Assembly (NCBI GenBank): GCA_026874595.1
Contig: CM049306.1
Coordinates: forward strand, 76,567,642 to 76,631,641
DNA length: 64,000 nt
Source of the DNA: Sipunculus nudus
Lineage: Eukaryota; Annelida; Sipuncula; Golfingiida; Sipunculidae
Reading direction: 5' to 3'
The stretch's first letter is position 1. Every line of letters begins with the position of its first letter. Shown piece by piece: positions 1 to 11,269 of this stretch. The position numbers and the translations under genes were made by a program. The notes under the pieces were generated by a model, which was not told where the DNA came from, did not search any database, and saw nothing but the letters and a program-made list of their open reading frames with translations.

Positions 1-438
1 TGATTCCCTGGGGGTATTGATACAGGGATGTCCAAATTGACCAGTGGTCCAGTGATCTAAATTGAACTGAAGTTACTCTCTGGTGCAGTCTTGATCCTTA
101 ACAATACAGCCATTAGCAGGGATGCCCTGTTTGAAGATGGATTTCTGGTTCAGCAGTCAGCCTGTATGCATGCTTCCCAGCCAGATGCATGCTGTATGTA
201 CCACATCTTCTCAGTTACTCAGGGATTTGAACCTAACTCTTTGGATGGAGTTGTTTATTCTTATGAAAATTTCTTTAAGACTTTTTTTTAAAATGCTTAT
301 ATAACACAGTAACACTGAGCCTAGTTTAGGGAAGGCCCTATTATAGTGGCCCTAAAGATGTACATTGTTTTACCAGACATACTCCTAGTTATATATGAAA
401 TGCAGTGTTTTCTCCATTTCCTTGTGGTGACACACAGT

Positions 439-505
439 GGAAGTATACTTGCACCTGGCGCAATCAGTGGTGCGAATGAAAACATAAACATAGCATCCTG
501 CACTG
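439..505 (+). repeat. Fragment of TTAA foldback repeat family
   Basis: The stretch contains GGAAGTATACTTGCACC and then CAATCAGTGGTGC followed by ACATAAACAT. The same ordered words occur near 12977-13033 and, reverse-complemented, in the right arm of the complete element at 31471-31877. This is a diverged partial copy with no recognisable ends. The alignment was made by eye. Confidence 0.5.
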
Positions 506-699
506 CTATCATGAATTAGTAAAAATCTAATAAATATGTAATTCATGACAAGTAAACATGCAAATTCTTCCTTGACTGCAAGTTTCCCACATGCACAATA
601 CCGTACCTTTATCCATTTGGTCTTGTTATATAGTATACAGACACACATTTTTCAACACACAGAACTAAAACAATATATAAAACAGGTAAAAAAGAGACA

Positions 700-785
700 C
701 TGATCCTGTAATGTGGGATAGTTTTGCCAGGAAACTTTTGTATTCAGCCAAACTGGATTAATAGTAAAAGATGATAGCATTTACA
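700..785 (+). repeat. Dispersed repeat, copy 1
   Basis: GGATAGTTTTGCCAGGAAAC, then TTTTGTATTCAGCCAAACTG, then TAATAGTAAAAGATG parallels 14193-14250 (GGATGGTTTTGCTGGTAAAC, TTTGTATTAAGCCAAAATG, TAATAGTAAGTGAAAATG). The two are clearly related but diverged. The family is unrecognised and no termini are visible. Confidence 0.5.
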
Positions 786-2015
786 CCAGCTGATAAATGA
801 GATTAATAAATTTAGCAGGCCAAGAGTAGATAAATTATCCCTGGTTTGAATCTGGATCCAAGTCAGTGACCTTGTTTCAAGTTTTTGTTTGATACTTGTA
901 TTATTAATCAGGCAAAGTGTAATTGAAATTGCTGTATGTCATAATCTTGATGTCAAACATCAAACAAGCAGACTTTGCCTGGATGAAAACATTACCTTCC
1001 TTTGGTAAATATTACAAATATCCTGCTTCAATAAATCATACATCACCTGACTGTGCTCTCAGGTGTTTCATTATTTCAGGTCTTATTATCCTAATTTGGC
1101 AGCCATTTTGCTTTCATCTCTGACTAAACTCCATTGAGTTATGATTGGCAAATTCAACATCACTTGATAAAAACTGGTGGTTTCAGCCATTTTGTAGCAT
1201 AGTACATGGATCATTGATTCACTGAAATCAGCTTGATTATTAATGTCAATATATCATCATGAATGGTAAGATATTTATGGCAGAGAATGTTACCAGCATT
1301 TGCATGACTATCTACTACTCAAGATTGTTCAGTATAACGAAATTCCTTGGCTTATGCAGCAATAGCATGTGTAACCAGCATGAAATTTGGTCTGATTATA
1401 ACCCAGTCAGATCTGCCTTTACTCTACAGAAAGGTATGGATTCATTAATTTTAATTAGTAATTAAAAATTACCAATTGCATCCAATTAGAATTATTTTAT
1501 ACTCTACAAATATTTTGATTATTTTATATGTTAGCAGTGGTATCCAATTAGTGTGAGTAATTATGAAGTGTTATCTTTTATCTGTTTGGCATAGCACAGC
1601 ATGGGAACAAGGGAGAGCGGGTCAAAGGGGGCATTCCCACCCCCCCACCCCCATGAACATGGAAGTTTGGGGGTTGGGTGTGGTGTATGGATAGTAAAGT
1701 TTCTGAGAAATAGAGATACGGCATTATAAATACAAGTCAACAAATGCACTACCAAAAACAGTGGTTATAATAGCTAGGTGGTAAACAGGGCATGACCTTA
1801 ACTTTTGAGAGTACTTCCCCCCCAAAGATCAGTTATTGCAGCTAAGAACACAAAATATGTTCCCCATGTTTGTGTTGCATTTTTGCTAATTGACCTATCC
1901 ATAACAGCCCAAATGCTCTACCCTTTTAACTTATTATTATAATGAGCCCCAGAAACGCACCTACACATATGGACTTCCATGCCCATGGTAGTGAGACCTG
2001 ATTATAACACAATAA

Positions 2016-2063
2016 TGACGTCTCAAAGGGCGATGGCGCATGACGTCGTATTGACTGACGTCA
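2016..2063. promoter_or_regulatory. Cluster of three CRE/ATF-like motifs
   Basis: TGACGTCT (2016-2023), TGACGTCG (2041-2048) and the full palindrome TGACGTCA (2056-2063) lie within 48 bp. TGACGTCA is the consensus site for CREB/ATF bZIP factors. The surrounding 1.97-2.48 kb appears to have more CpG than its neighbours. No gene start can be tied to it, so regulatory function is only a possibility. Confidence 0.35.
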
Positions 2064-2534
2064 TCAACTGGTATCACCTGACCATTTTTTACTATATCGC
2101 AGTCATATATGAATGTGTTGCAATATATATTGGATTATTTGTCCCATACGAATTATGTGCAAGGTAAGACATAATTATTCATTCGGTAGTGGGAGGAATG
2201 GCTCCCGCAACCTATAGCCTAGAAACTTTTTATACTGTCTCCTTAGTATAATAAAATATCCCGGAAAACATGACGACATGGGTAATGGTAGTATTGGCAG
2301 ACTACACGTGTACTGTTTGACAGAGCTCTGTCAAAGTATGCAAAATTATGTTTTTGTCAGATGATTGACGCTTTACAATGTTTAAGGTCATCTGATTCGT
2401 TGCTCCTTAGTCCCATGCTGATGTTTATTCATTGAATGAATATGCGATTAAGGTCGCATAGAGTTCATGGATAGGTCAATTGTAGATCAGGTAGGAATCA
2501 TACCTCTTGGTAATGGTTTTGTGGTGGACCTGGC

Positions 2535-2645
2535 ACTTGCTAAGTTGGGCAAATAAGGAGGCAATATTTGGTTGCCCTAGCTTCCACATTTGGAAATTTT
2601 ACTTGCCCTGGGCAAGTGGTTACTGTTGAATTCAAGCCCTGGTTA
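2535..2645 (-). repeat. Truncated copy of the CAGGGCTTGA MITE
   Basis: The stretch ends with CTTGCCCTGGGCAAGTGGTT followed by TTCAAGCCCTG. This is the reverse complement of the left end of the complete element at 20457-20728 (CAGGGCTTGACATTAACT with CTTGCCCTGGGCAAGTG inside). The other end is not recognisable, so this is a partial relic. Confidence 0.6.
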
Positions 2646-2866
2646 AGTTACCTTGGATATTCATCTGGTAGAAGGATGAACCATTTAGAACATTTTAAAG
2701 TAAGCTGATCACATAGTGAACAATAGGAAACCTATCATGTGAAGGTGGTGAGACAGAAGGCATGTTGATCTGATTGAGAACCATCAAGTGCTGCAGCATG
2801 GACTATCTCATTCTCAGCCTGAGAGGTTGTGGTTAAGGACTGGCCCAGTACCCAGACCTTAAGTAC

Positions 2867-2892
2867 ACCTGTATCATATACCTGATACAGGT
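2867..2892. repeat. Perfect 10-bp inverted repeat
   Basis: ACCTGTATCA and TGATACAGGT are exact reverse complements separated by 6 bp, so the strand could form a small hairpin. There is no poly-T tail and no gene context, so no terminator or regulatory role is claimed. Confidence 0.6.
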
Positions 2893-4310
2893 AAATCTGG
2901 TGACTCGGGTATATACATTGATCTGATGTCATGGAAGCAAACAGCTTATGTAAGGTGCTGCCATATTGACCTGTTTGTGACTATGTCTAATGTTAAATGT
3001 TAAAAACCTACAACAAAAAGATAGTGCTGGAATTTCTAAACATATATAATATTATATTTTTATATAATTGATATCATATTAATTCTATATTCTTATGTAC
3101 CTATACATACCAAGAGAGAGAAAAAGAGAAAAACAAACAGAGAGAGTAAAGATCTGAAAAAAAAATCTTTAATATTAGGACTCAAAATATACTATGTTAC
3201 TTTGTTCATTGAAGTATACCTGATGCCATACTGAAGAATTACTGAAATATGGTAAAAACTCAAAAATAATCTAAAGAGCCTCATAATTGTTACCAGTTAT
3301 TGTGAATTTCAGGTATTGCACTGATACAGGAAAATATTACAATATTTGTCCAAGTGGTATTGAATAACATGTTAGCAGGTACACTGTGCGTCAACATGCC
3401 CCAAGGCCAGCTGAGTGCAGAACATTACAATCCAGGATGATCTGCCTGCTGCGATCACAGCCAGTCTCTGTCCAAGTAAACATCATATGATGCTGAAAAT
3501 GACGGACTCAGCGGCACAGGTGGACAGTTAATTGGTAACAATGTGTGTGATGAGAATAAATGTGGGGTGGTGCATGACTATTGGAACAGCTGCAGCTGTA
3601 TATACAATGGTCTGACTTCATGTTTACTGGCAGCCCAGGACCTGCAGATAATGTTGGTAGAAGCTTATATGTAAAGATTAGTGCTGAGCTTGCCACCTGC
3701 GTGTCATTGTGGTCATTAGTTAAAGCTGCGTGTGTTTACATATTTCCAGGATTATATACAGCTCTCACAGTTTTCCAGTGCTGCATAGATCTTGAACTCT
3801 TCTGTATTATATATGAGAAGGTAACCCTAGAGTTAGAGCCCGGTGCCTCTGCAATTTGGCTCCGCCGTCAGCAGAATTCAGATCAAGCCGAGCCCAGTTT
3901 ATCAGGAGACCCCACCAGTATTTTATTAAGCCGAAGTTAACCGTTTTTGTCCAGCTCAATTTGGCTTGAGAAAAACATACAAAAAGATGACTCTTTCAAA
4001 TTAAAAATGCCCGAAACAAATGTTCAGGTTTTGTTATTTTTATTTTTGTTGCTGATAGGGGAATGTGTGATTGCTTAAGTAGGAAAGTGTGGGCTTATGA
4101 AACCACCAGGATAAAGAGTTTTTGATATTTGATCACAAACAAATTAAACGTATCATGGCTGCAATATATATCACATGTAATGTACATAACTTAAGTTGTT
4201 TAAACAAACGGGATGCTTTGTAACATCATCAAATTAATAGACTTTCAGGTCAGTATAAGACAGCAACATTTTGCAAGCCAAGTCAAGCCACAAAATTTGA
4301 CTTACCACTT
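2893..4310. other. Noncoding stretch
   Basis: A 119-codon open stretch on the plus strand at 3581-3940 is the longest frame here. Its translation matches no family I know and shows no repeats, signal or domain motif. It overlaps an opposite-strand open stretch, as random frames do. Nothing else recognisable. Confidence 0.5.
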
Positions 4311-4315
4311 AAGTC

Positions 4316-4487
4316 CAGAAGTGGATCCAGGGGGGTCCAGGGTGTCCCGACCCCCTTTTCCTCTGCCGCAATCTTTTTATGGAGGCCCCTTTTCCAGACC
4401 AGGAGTCCTTTTTTTAGGGTTTTTATAAGTCCTCCTGGGTTGGACCCCCCCCCCCCTTTTTTTTCCTAAATCCTGGATCTGCCCCTG
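4316..4487. mobile_element. 172-bp MITE with 5-bp target duplication
   Basis: The left end CAGAAGTGGATCCAGG and the right end CCTGGATCTGCCCCTG are imperfect inverted copies. AAGTC occurs directly before (4311-4315) and directly after (4488-4492) and looks like a target-site duplication. The interior is C-rich with T runs, including a C12 run near 4445-4456, and has no coding capacity. Its CAG...CTG ends resemble hAT-type elements, but hAT duplications are normally 8 bp, so the superfamily is left open. Confidence 0.6.
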
Positions 4488-4686
4488 AAGTCAGCTGTCT
4501 TTTTGTCCAAGCCAGCCACATTTGTGTGGCTAACACGGCTACAGGCTCTACCTAGAGTGCATGCTTATTTTAGCCCTATATATGATTATCATTATGTATG
4601 TGTGTGTGTCCGTCATTTTTGTAAATATTTAATTGTATATATCACTAATAATCCAAAAGCATCAGGTTACCTTACATGAGGTTTTT

Positions 4687-4780
4687 CAGGGGTGTCCCAA
4701 ATAAAGGTAATCCCAAAATGCTTGATAATGTAGAAAACAACAAATTTTCATCTTTATCTTAAGTGGGGGTGACACCCCTG
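4687..4780. mobile_element. Possible tiny hAT-like MITE
   Basis: It begins CAGGGGTGTC and ends GACACCCCTG, a perfect 10-bp terminal inverted repeat of the kind seen at ends of hAT elements. The eight flanking bases on each side do not match, so no target duplication supports it. Treat as tentative. Confidence 0.3.
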
Positions 4781-4789
4781 TCCACGCCC

Positions 4790-7690
4790 TCCCCTAGCTG
4801 TCATGTGAATATAAGTAGGCACTCCCATTATTCAAATTTATTCCTAATTAATATTTGCAGAATTTAGTGAACCATTCATTCCCGCAGAGGGATATACACC
4901 AGTGATAATGTAAGAACATCAAATAAACTGTCACCATTAACAATTAACTATTAACAGTCTTCTTCATTTCAAAGTATACTTTAAGTAAAGAGAATACATT
5001 TACCTTGGAATGCACCTTTTGTTGTATTGGTGGACAAAACATTTTTAGGCCACAGTAGTATAATACTTTAACTAGATATGGTATCAGAGGAAGCCTCAGC
5101 CACACCTCCCTGCTCTGGAGGGGGGTTAAAAAATAAAATCTGAGGTACCTGTACAGTCCTTACTGTTACATGTTGATACAAACATAGGATTTAATTAAAT
5201 TTAAATACAAAAATTGACATTATTTTATATAAATGACTAAGACAAAATCTAGCATCATTCCTGGCAAGTTTCATATACAGAAGGCTAGACCAAGTGAGTC
5301 ATCCTAATGTCGCATAAAATATTATCATACGTTATCATCATCCTCATACAATAAACAGTGCCCCCTATACAGGCCATGGTGCTTACCTCTAAATAAAGTC
5401 AATCCCATGAGTACAAAAGTGATTACTTAATTGCCAATTGTAACTACTAAAGCTAAAAACTCCTGTCCCCTATCTAACTGGCTCATCTCATTAGGCTAAA
5501 ATCACATGATAATATATAGCAGGGTTCATCTATAGACCTGCCTGGAGATTTATTATGTGAACCACACCTAAATCTTGTGTCCCTTCATAATACTGCCTGG
5601 CCGGGATCTATGTCTGACAACCTGGGCATAAAACTTGATGAAACCGAGGTTATAGGTCCCTACACTCAAACCTCCAGAGCTCTGATATTATTAGAGGGCC
5701 TGACCCACCAGGGCTGGTCAAGAACAGGTTTTGTAGGCTTTTCCCTAATGGGATGGTGTGTGCTGTCTGATTGTGTCAGTGGGGAAAATCCTGAGGGATG
5801 CTCAAAGGACAGTACAAAAAGGTTAATGGGTGTTGCAGAGATTGCTTTTAAAAGGCGCTGAAGTTTGAGGAAGGAGAACTCGCTGGTGGTCTTTGAACAG
5901 CGAGATTTTACTGGTAATAAAATGATAAAAGTGAAGAGATGCCTGATTTGTTAGAAAATGGGTTGAGTAAGCTAAAATGAGAACTATAATGGAGATTGAC
6001 CTAGAAAGGAGACTGTCACGTTCCACAGGAAAAAGCCTTGTCCATTGATTTTTTTTATGTGAATTGTTTCAGATAATAAAAAAAAACAATAATTGTCTTT
6101 TAGGTAAATCTGTGCCACTTGTATGGAGTTATGATCATATATAATGTGTCTGTTGCTGTATTTTTATCATGTTTTTATCTTTGTCTCAATTTTTATGTGA
6201 AAACTTCAAAGTTCTTTTATGAAAATAAGATTTGCTGTTTTAATCTTGAGTACGGAAAGTCACAAATGTCATATCGATGGAATTCTTAAAAAATTACCTT
6301 CAGTGTACTCATACTAAAAATTAATATTTTTACAGAAAATTTTAATGTCTCAAGACTGAATTAAGTAGAGTAACATATCTGACCAGGTCCAAGTCAAAGA
6401 TATATGTGTTTTCTTGACTCTGCCTAGTGTACAAACACTTAATTAAAAGAAGTTGAGTTCAACACTTTTTCAACTCAATTTGTCCAGAATTCAGATGCCC
6501 TTCAACTTATAATTAAGCAATGAATTTGGAAATTAAGTTATATGCAGGTAAAATGTCTGGTAAATGAATTTATTGACAATAATCTTAAAATCCAGAAAAA
6601 GTTGAGAAATTCACTTTTTTTACCCAACTGTTTAAGCAAATTTCATCAATGTTTGTCTGAAAATTTATCTAAAGTTAAAAATTAATACCATTTTTGGCTA
6701 CTCTTATTAGATTGTTCTTCCCGGTGAAATTATATTGTTTTTGTGTTTTATGTGTAAACCATCCACCAAACATTATTATGATAAGGGTAATTTTGGCTGT
6801 GAACAGTTCTAAAAAGGCCTTCATGAAGGATGTGTGAAAGCAATGTTGACAAACAGGAAAAGCATAGAACCTCAGGTGGTAGGTTTCATTTATGCGGAGG
6901 TAAAAGGTCATTTGTTGCAAAAAAAAAAACGCCATTAGCAAAGCTCTGGCTTATCTGACTTGCTGCCAGATGCTTTTGCTGAATTTGTTTTGATTATTTT
7001 GGTGAGCCCCCACATATAATAAAAACTTTGATATAAACAAATCAAGCAGCCTGTGTGTGGTGATATCCACGATAGATTTCTGTTTATGAAAGCTCCAAGG
7101 GATTACCTTAGTTTCCTCAGATAGGTGATTGGGCCCCTTTAAGTCTTTTTCCTTTCATTATGTGATAAAGTGTTGTAAGAATGATTGAAGGTGTATGATC
7201 TCTGATAAGCTTCACAATCTTATGATGAGAAATTTCTGGTTATTTCCCTTCATAACCCAATCACAACTGTTGGAAAGTGAGCAGGGTACAAGTCTATCTT
7301 ATATTCCCTTCATGTGATCCAACAGTATTATACGTATTGTTTATTAGTACAGCTGAGTGGGGGTTTGATTCCAGATCAGGGAACCCTCTGATGGCCACCA
7401 CAATAGTGTACTTGTTGCCCTAGGAGTACAGAAATGGATACCAGATTACAGAAACATGTACATCCTCATACCACATGTGGATCCAGTTACAATAACACTG
7501 TTTGATGATACCTGGAGGGTCCTCTTATATGAATATAATCTTACTTACATCTCTTCTCCCTGTATCCTTTTATATCATTGTTTTTTTCAATCTTGATTAT
7601 GGATGAGTGTTCATTGTCCCCATTTCTCTTCCTTTCAGTTATCTTTTACACTTTCTCTTTTCTCTTCCTTTTATTTTGCTGCATATATTT
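4790..7690. other. Noncoding stretch
   Basis: AT-rich DNA with no recognised gene. A 94-codon plus-strand open stretch (5577-5861) resembles nothing I know and has no visible exon borders. From about 7560 the plus strand becomes strongly pyrimidine-rich, leading into the minisatellite. Confidence 0.5.
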
Positions 7691-7721
7691 TTATTATTTT
7701 CAGTCACTCTTTCCTTTTTTA

Positions 7722-9305
7722 CATTTCTTGTATTTTCTCTACAGCTCTTCTATTTTATCTACAGCTCTTCTATTTTCTCTAAAGTTCTTCTATTTTCTCT
7801 AAAGCTCTTCTTTTTTCTCTACAGCTCTTCTATTTCTCTACAGTTCTTCTATTTTCTCTACAGCTCTTCTATTTTCTCTACAGCTCTTCTATTTTCTCTA
7901 CAGTTCTTCTATTTTCTCTACAGCTCTTCTGTTTTCTCTACAGTTCTTCTATTTTCTCTACAGCTCTTCTATTTTCTCTACAGCTCTTCTATTTTCTCTA
8001 CAGTTCTTCTATTTTCTCTACAGTTCTTCTATTTTCTCTACAGTTCTTCTATTTTCTCTACAGCTCTTCTATTTTCTCTACAGCTCTTCTATTTTCTCTA
8101 CAGTTCTTCTATTTTCTCTACAGCTCTTCTGTTTTCTCTACAGTTCTTCTATTTTCTCTACAGCTCTTCTATTTTCTCTACAGTTCTTCTATTTTCTCTA
8201 CAGTTCTTCTATTTTCTCTACAGCTCTTCTATTTTCTCTACAGCTCTTCTATTTTCTCTACAGCTCTTCTATTTTCTCTACAGCTCTTCTATTTTCTCTA
8301 CAGTTCTTCTATTTTCTCTACAGCTCTTCTGTTTTCTCTACAGTTCTTCTATTTTCTCTACAGCTCTTCTATTTTCTCTACAGTTCTTCTATTTTCTCTA
8401 CAGTTCTTCTATTTTCTCTACAGTTCTTCTATTTTCTCTACAGCTCTTCTGTTTTCTCTACAGTTCTTCTATTTTCTCTACAGCTCTTCTATTTTCTCTA
8501 CAGTTCTTCTATTTTCTGTACAGCTCTTCTATTTCTCTACAGTTCTATTTTCTCTAAAGCTCTTCTATTTTCTCTACAGTTCTTCTATTTTCTTTACAGT
8601 TCTTCTATTTTCTCTAAATCTCTTCTATTTTCTCTACAGTTCTTCTATTTTATCTACAGCTCCTGTATTTTATCTACAGTTCTTCTATTTTCTCTACAGT
8701 TCTTCTATTTTATCTACAGCTTTCCTATTTTCTCTACAGTTCTTTTATTTTCTCTAAAGCTCTTCTATTTTCTCTACAGTTCTTCTATTTTATCTACAGC
8801 TCCTGTATTTTCTCTACAGTTCTTCTATTTTATCTACAGCCCTCTATTTTCTCTACAGCTCTTCTATTTTCTCTACAGTTCTTCTATTTTCTGTACACCT
8901 CTTCTATTTTCTCTACAGTTCTTCTATTTTCTCTAAAGCTCTACTATTTTCTCTACAGTTCTTCTATTTTATCTACAGCTCCTGTATTTTCTCTACAGTT
9001 CTTCTATTTTATCTACAGCTCTTCTATTTTCTCTACAGCTCTTCTATTTTCTCTAAAGTTCTTCTATTTTCTCTAAAGCTCTTCTTATTTCTCTACAGTT
9101 CTTCTATTTTCTCTAAAGCTCTTCTATTTTCTCTACAATTCTTCTATTTTATCTACAGCTCCTGTATTTTCTCTACAGTTCTTCTATTTTATCTACAGCT
9201 CTTCTATTTTCTCTACAGCTCTTCTATTTTCTCTACAGCTCTTCTACTTTCTCTACAGTTCTTCTATTTTCTCTACAGCTCTTCTATTTTCTCTACAGTT
9301 CTTTC
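7722..9305 (+). repeat. 20-bp minisatellite, about 79 units, splice-acceptor-like
   Basis: The unit is TTCTTCTATTTTCTCTACAG with a common CTCTTCT variant. It is nearly perfect from about 7860 to 8510, then less regular with TATCTACAG, CTAAAG and CTCCTGTATTTT variants. Every unit is a pyrimidine tract ending in CAG, the shape of a 3' splice acceptor. Because 20 is not a multiple of 3 and the unit has no stop in any of its three forward phases, all plus frames stay open. This produces an artefactual frame of over 300 codons (7607-8557), while the complementary unit carries TAG. The protein-like frame is therefore not evidence of a gene. Higher-order periodicity is visible: CTCTTCTGTTTTCT variants are spaced 200, 200 and 120 bp, and near 8979-9159 there is a 180-bp period. 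Confidence 0.95.
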
Positions 9306-9411
9306 TATTTCTTTTCTCTTTGATTGTATACTGTTCCATTAAATTGCTATGTTTAATTTCACCATTTACGAATGTGTTGTACATTTTCCTAGATTTTAAA
9401 TTCTTTTCCCT

Positions 9412-9590
9412 ATGATTTTTTTATTTTTAGTCACTTTTTTTTCAACTGTTCTGTTTCTCTACAGTTCTTTCTATATTTTTCTTTTAAATTGTATCCTTTT
9501 TTAAACTAGCTATGTTTAGTTTCAACATTCCTCCATTTTCTCAGATCAAGAAATTCTTTTCCATTCATAGTGTCTCATTGTTTCTTGCCT
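9412..9590 (+). repeat. Single-unit paralogue of the minisatellite locus
   Basis: TTATTTTTAGTCACTTTTT, then GTTCTGTTTCTCTACAG, then TTCTTTCTATATTTTTC followed by AGCTATGTTTAGTTTCAACA parallels both edges of the array. The left edge near 7695 has TTATTTTCAGTCACTC and the right edge at about 9299-9370 has TTCTTTCTATTTCTTTTC then TGCTATGTTTAATTTCACCA. Between the two matching flanks there is only one repeat unit here, against about 79 in the array. Confidence 0.65.
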
Positions 9591-10204
9591 TCCAAGACTT
9601 TCTTCAGTGATTCTTTCCTTCTTCTATAGTCATGCTCCTTTGTTCCTTCTTCTCGTCCTGCTCTCTGCCTTTAATTATCCTACATTTGTTCTCTATCCCT
9701 TAGTTTTGGTTTTCAGCTCTTCCTATGCTTTTTTAATTTCATTGTTGCATTCTATTCCTATTCAAAATTTACATTTAAACATCCTATTTTTTATTTTTTA
9801 TTTGTTCTGATTCTTATTCTCCTATTTCTTTTCTTGCAATTTGGATCACCTGCAATCAAATATAATCTTTTATGCCACTTAAGATGTCATTATAGGCTTC
9901 TTCAGACTTCTAATAAGTTTCCATGGACGTGATTTTGCTGCATCTTCCTGTTGATTATATTGATTAGAGGAGTTTCTATAATTGTGTACAAGGATGGATG
10001 GAGTCTCAGGTTGGAGAGATGCACTTAATGAGGGAATAACAAGATCCCCTGTGTTGATGCTGCAGCTGTACTCATTAACACTTTAGGTGGATCACCAGCT
10101 CATCCTGGTGGATCAATTGAGTCACTGAATGCTTGGGATATCAGTTCAGTTTCTATTTGCTTCAAGAAATAGATGGTCAGTTTCCTAAATATTTACTTGT
10201 ATAT
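9591..10204. other. Noncoding, T-rich
   Basis: T-rich plus strand continuing from the minisatellite, then ordinary AT-rich sequence. No gene, RNA or repeat end recognised. Confidence 0.5.
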
Positions 10205-10450
10205 GCTTTTCCTAAACAGGACATATTATGGTATACCTATGGTACAAACGTCCATCTGTCTGTCCGTTAACTTTTTAGTGTTGCCGCAATAAAGGGTTTT
10301 TATGGATTTACATGAAAGTCACTGTAACTACTAACCAACAGATTGTCTCACCAGAGTTTGATTCTAAGCAGATTTCATGCATACTTAATAAGGTTGGAGG
10401 TCAACAGCCTTTGGCAGTGCTTTGATGACTTGTTAAATTATAACTGATTT
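10205..10450 (+). repeat. Dispersed repeat, one internal unit
   Basis: GGACATATTATGGTATACC, CCATCTGTCTGTCCGTTAAC and TTGCCGCAATAAAGGGTTTT, then ACATGAAAGTCACTGTAACT with ACCAACAGATTGTCTCACC and CATGCATACTTAATAAGG. These are the ordered words of the family also seen at 14345-15045 and 23935-24330. Only one copy of the internal unit of about 165 bp is present. Confidence 0.6.
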
Positions 10451-11041
10451 TTATGAGACTAATTTTTAATATTTTTTTCCAGTAGAGTTTCCCCCCTTGA
10501 ATTAATGTCATTTTAATATCTGTACTATTATTAATGGTGATGTCACTCAACTTTTGTTCCACGACTCCTTTTCTGACCATGGTTTGGAAATGCTTGTATT
10601 TTAACTTGTGCTAAGTGTGCATGGGGTATGATGTTACATTTGTCCATAAGAGGGCCATGTTCCATATTTTCCCTTAAATCCTGAAGATTTGAAATTGCTT
10701 TAGAGATCTTATCTCATCGACATCTGTTGGACACTACGTGTATCCTCCAAGTGAACTCACCCCATGACAAACCCACCCCAGACAAACCCTGCACAAAAAT
10801 AGGTACTCAATATGCTAGTCTTTTGAATGAGGAATAATGTTCACTGTAGTGTTTGTAAATATATTGTTCCATGAAACTGCTGCTTATTTCATCTTTCAAT
10901 GCAGCATCAAGCCATAAGTAATATTGCTTCTTCGTGCTCTTCATTGATCCCTTAAAGTATTCACAAAGGCATCTTGAAAAATTTAATTTAATAAATTTTT
11001 GTGTTGTTTATATGCATTATTTCAAGAATGAAAGCACATTT

Positions 11042-11140
11042 TTAGCTCAGCTGACTGAAAGTCATCTGAGCTATAGTGATTACTTTTTGTCTGTTGTCCG
11101 TCCATCCGTCCATCTGTCTGTCTGTTAACCAGGCACAACT
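11042..11140 (-). repeat. Hairpin-ended repeat, terminal fragment
   Basis: AGCTCAGCTGACT (11044-11056), a 3-base loop and AGTCATCTGAGCT (11060-11072) form a 13-bp hairpin with one mismatch. It is followed by a GTCCGTCC/GTCTGTCTG run at about 11096-11127. This is the reverse-complement arrangement of the 3' ends of the elements ending at 37325 and 59260 (ACGG repeats, then the hairpin, then TAAAAA). The body after the run differs from those copies. Confidence 0.65.
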
Positions 11141-11255
11141 GCTGGACCTGGAATCTCCTAACTTGACATCCAGGCAGGTCCATGAAAAACATTCTTGGAA
11201 ACTTGAAATTAGGTCTCTGTTTCCCATATCCTCTGAGCTATTGGGCTCGAAAGAA

Positions 11256-11269
11256 CCCCCCCCCCCCCC
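11256..11269. repeat. Poly(dC) tract, C14
   Basis: Fourteen consecutive C in otherwise AT-rich DNA. One of about ten long G or C runs in this window. Confidence 0.9.

Larger units (their letters stand above)
1..1960. other. AT-rich noncoding stretch
   Basis: No supportable gene. All frames are broken by frequent stops, and the short open stretches show no recognisable family or exon-like splice borders. It contains fragments of two dispersed repeats (about 439-505 and 700-780), annotated separately, and C-rich runs near 1642-1651 and 1817-1823. Most likely intergenic. Confidence 0.6.

Noticed and set aside
210-245. GGGATTTGAACC resembles a reversed tRNA T-loop
   Set aside because: The flanking bases do not form a T-stem, and no A box or acceptor stem is present at the right distance.
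3581-3940. 119-codon plus-strand frame as a possible gene
   Set aside because: No family resemblance, no exon signals, and an opposite-strand frame overlaps it. Its length is compatible with chance.
7607-8557. A 316-codon open frame with a 20-residue Leu/Tyr/Phe/Ser repeat, resembling a membrane protein
   Set aside because: It is a by-product of the stop-free 20-bp minisatellite, where all three plus frames stay open. The repeat shifts frame with every unit, and no flanking coding sequence is seen.
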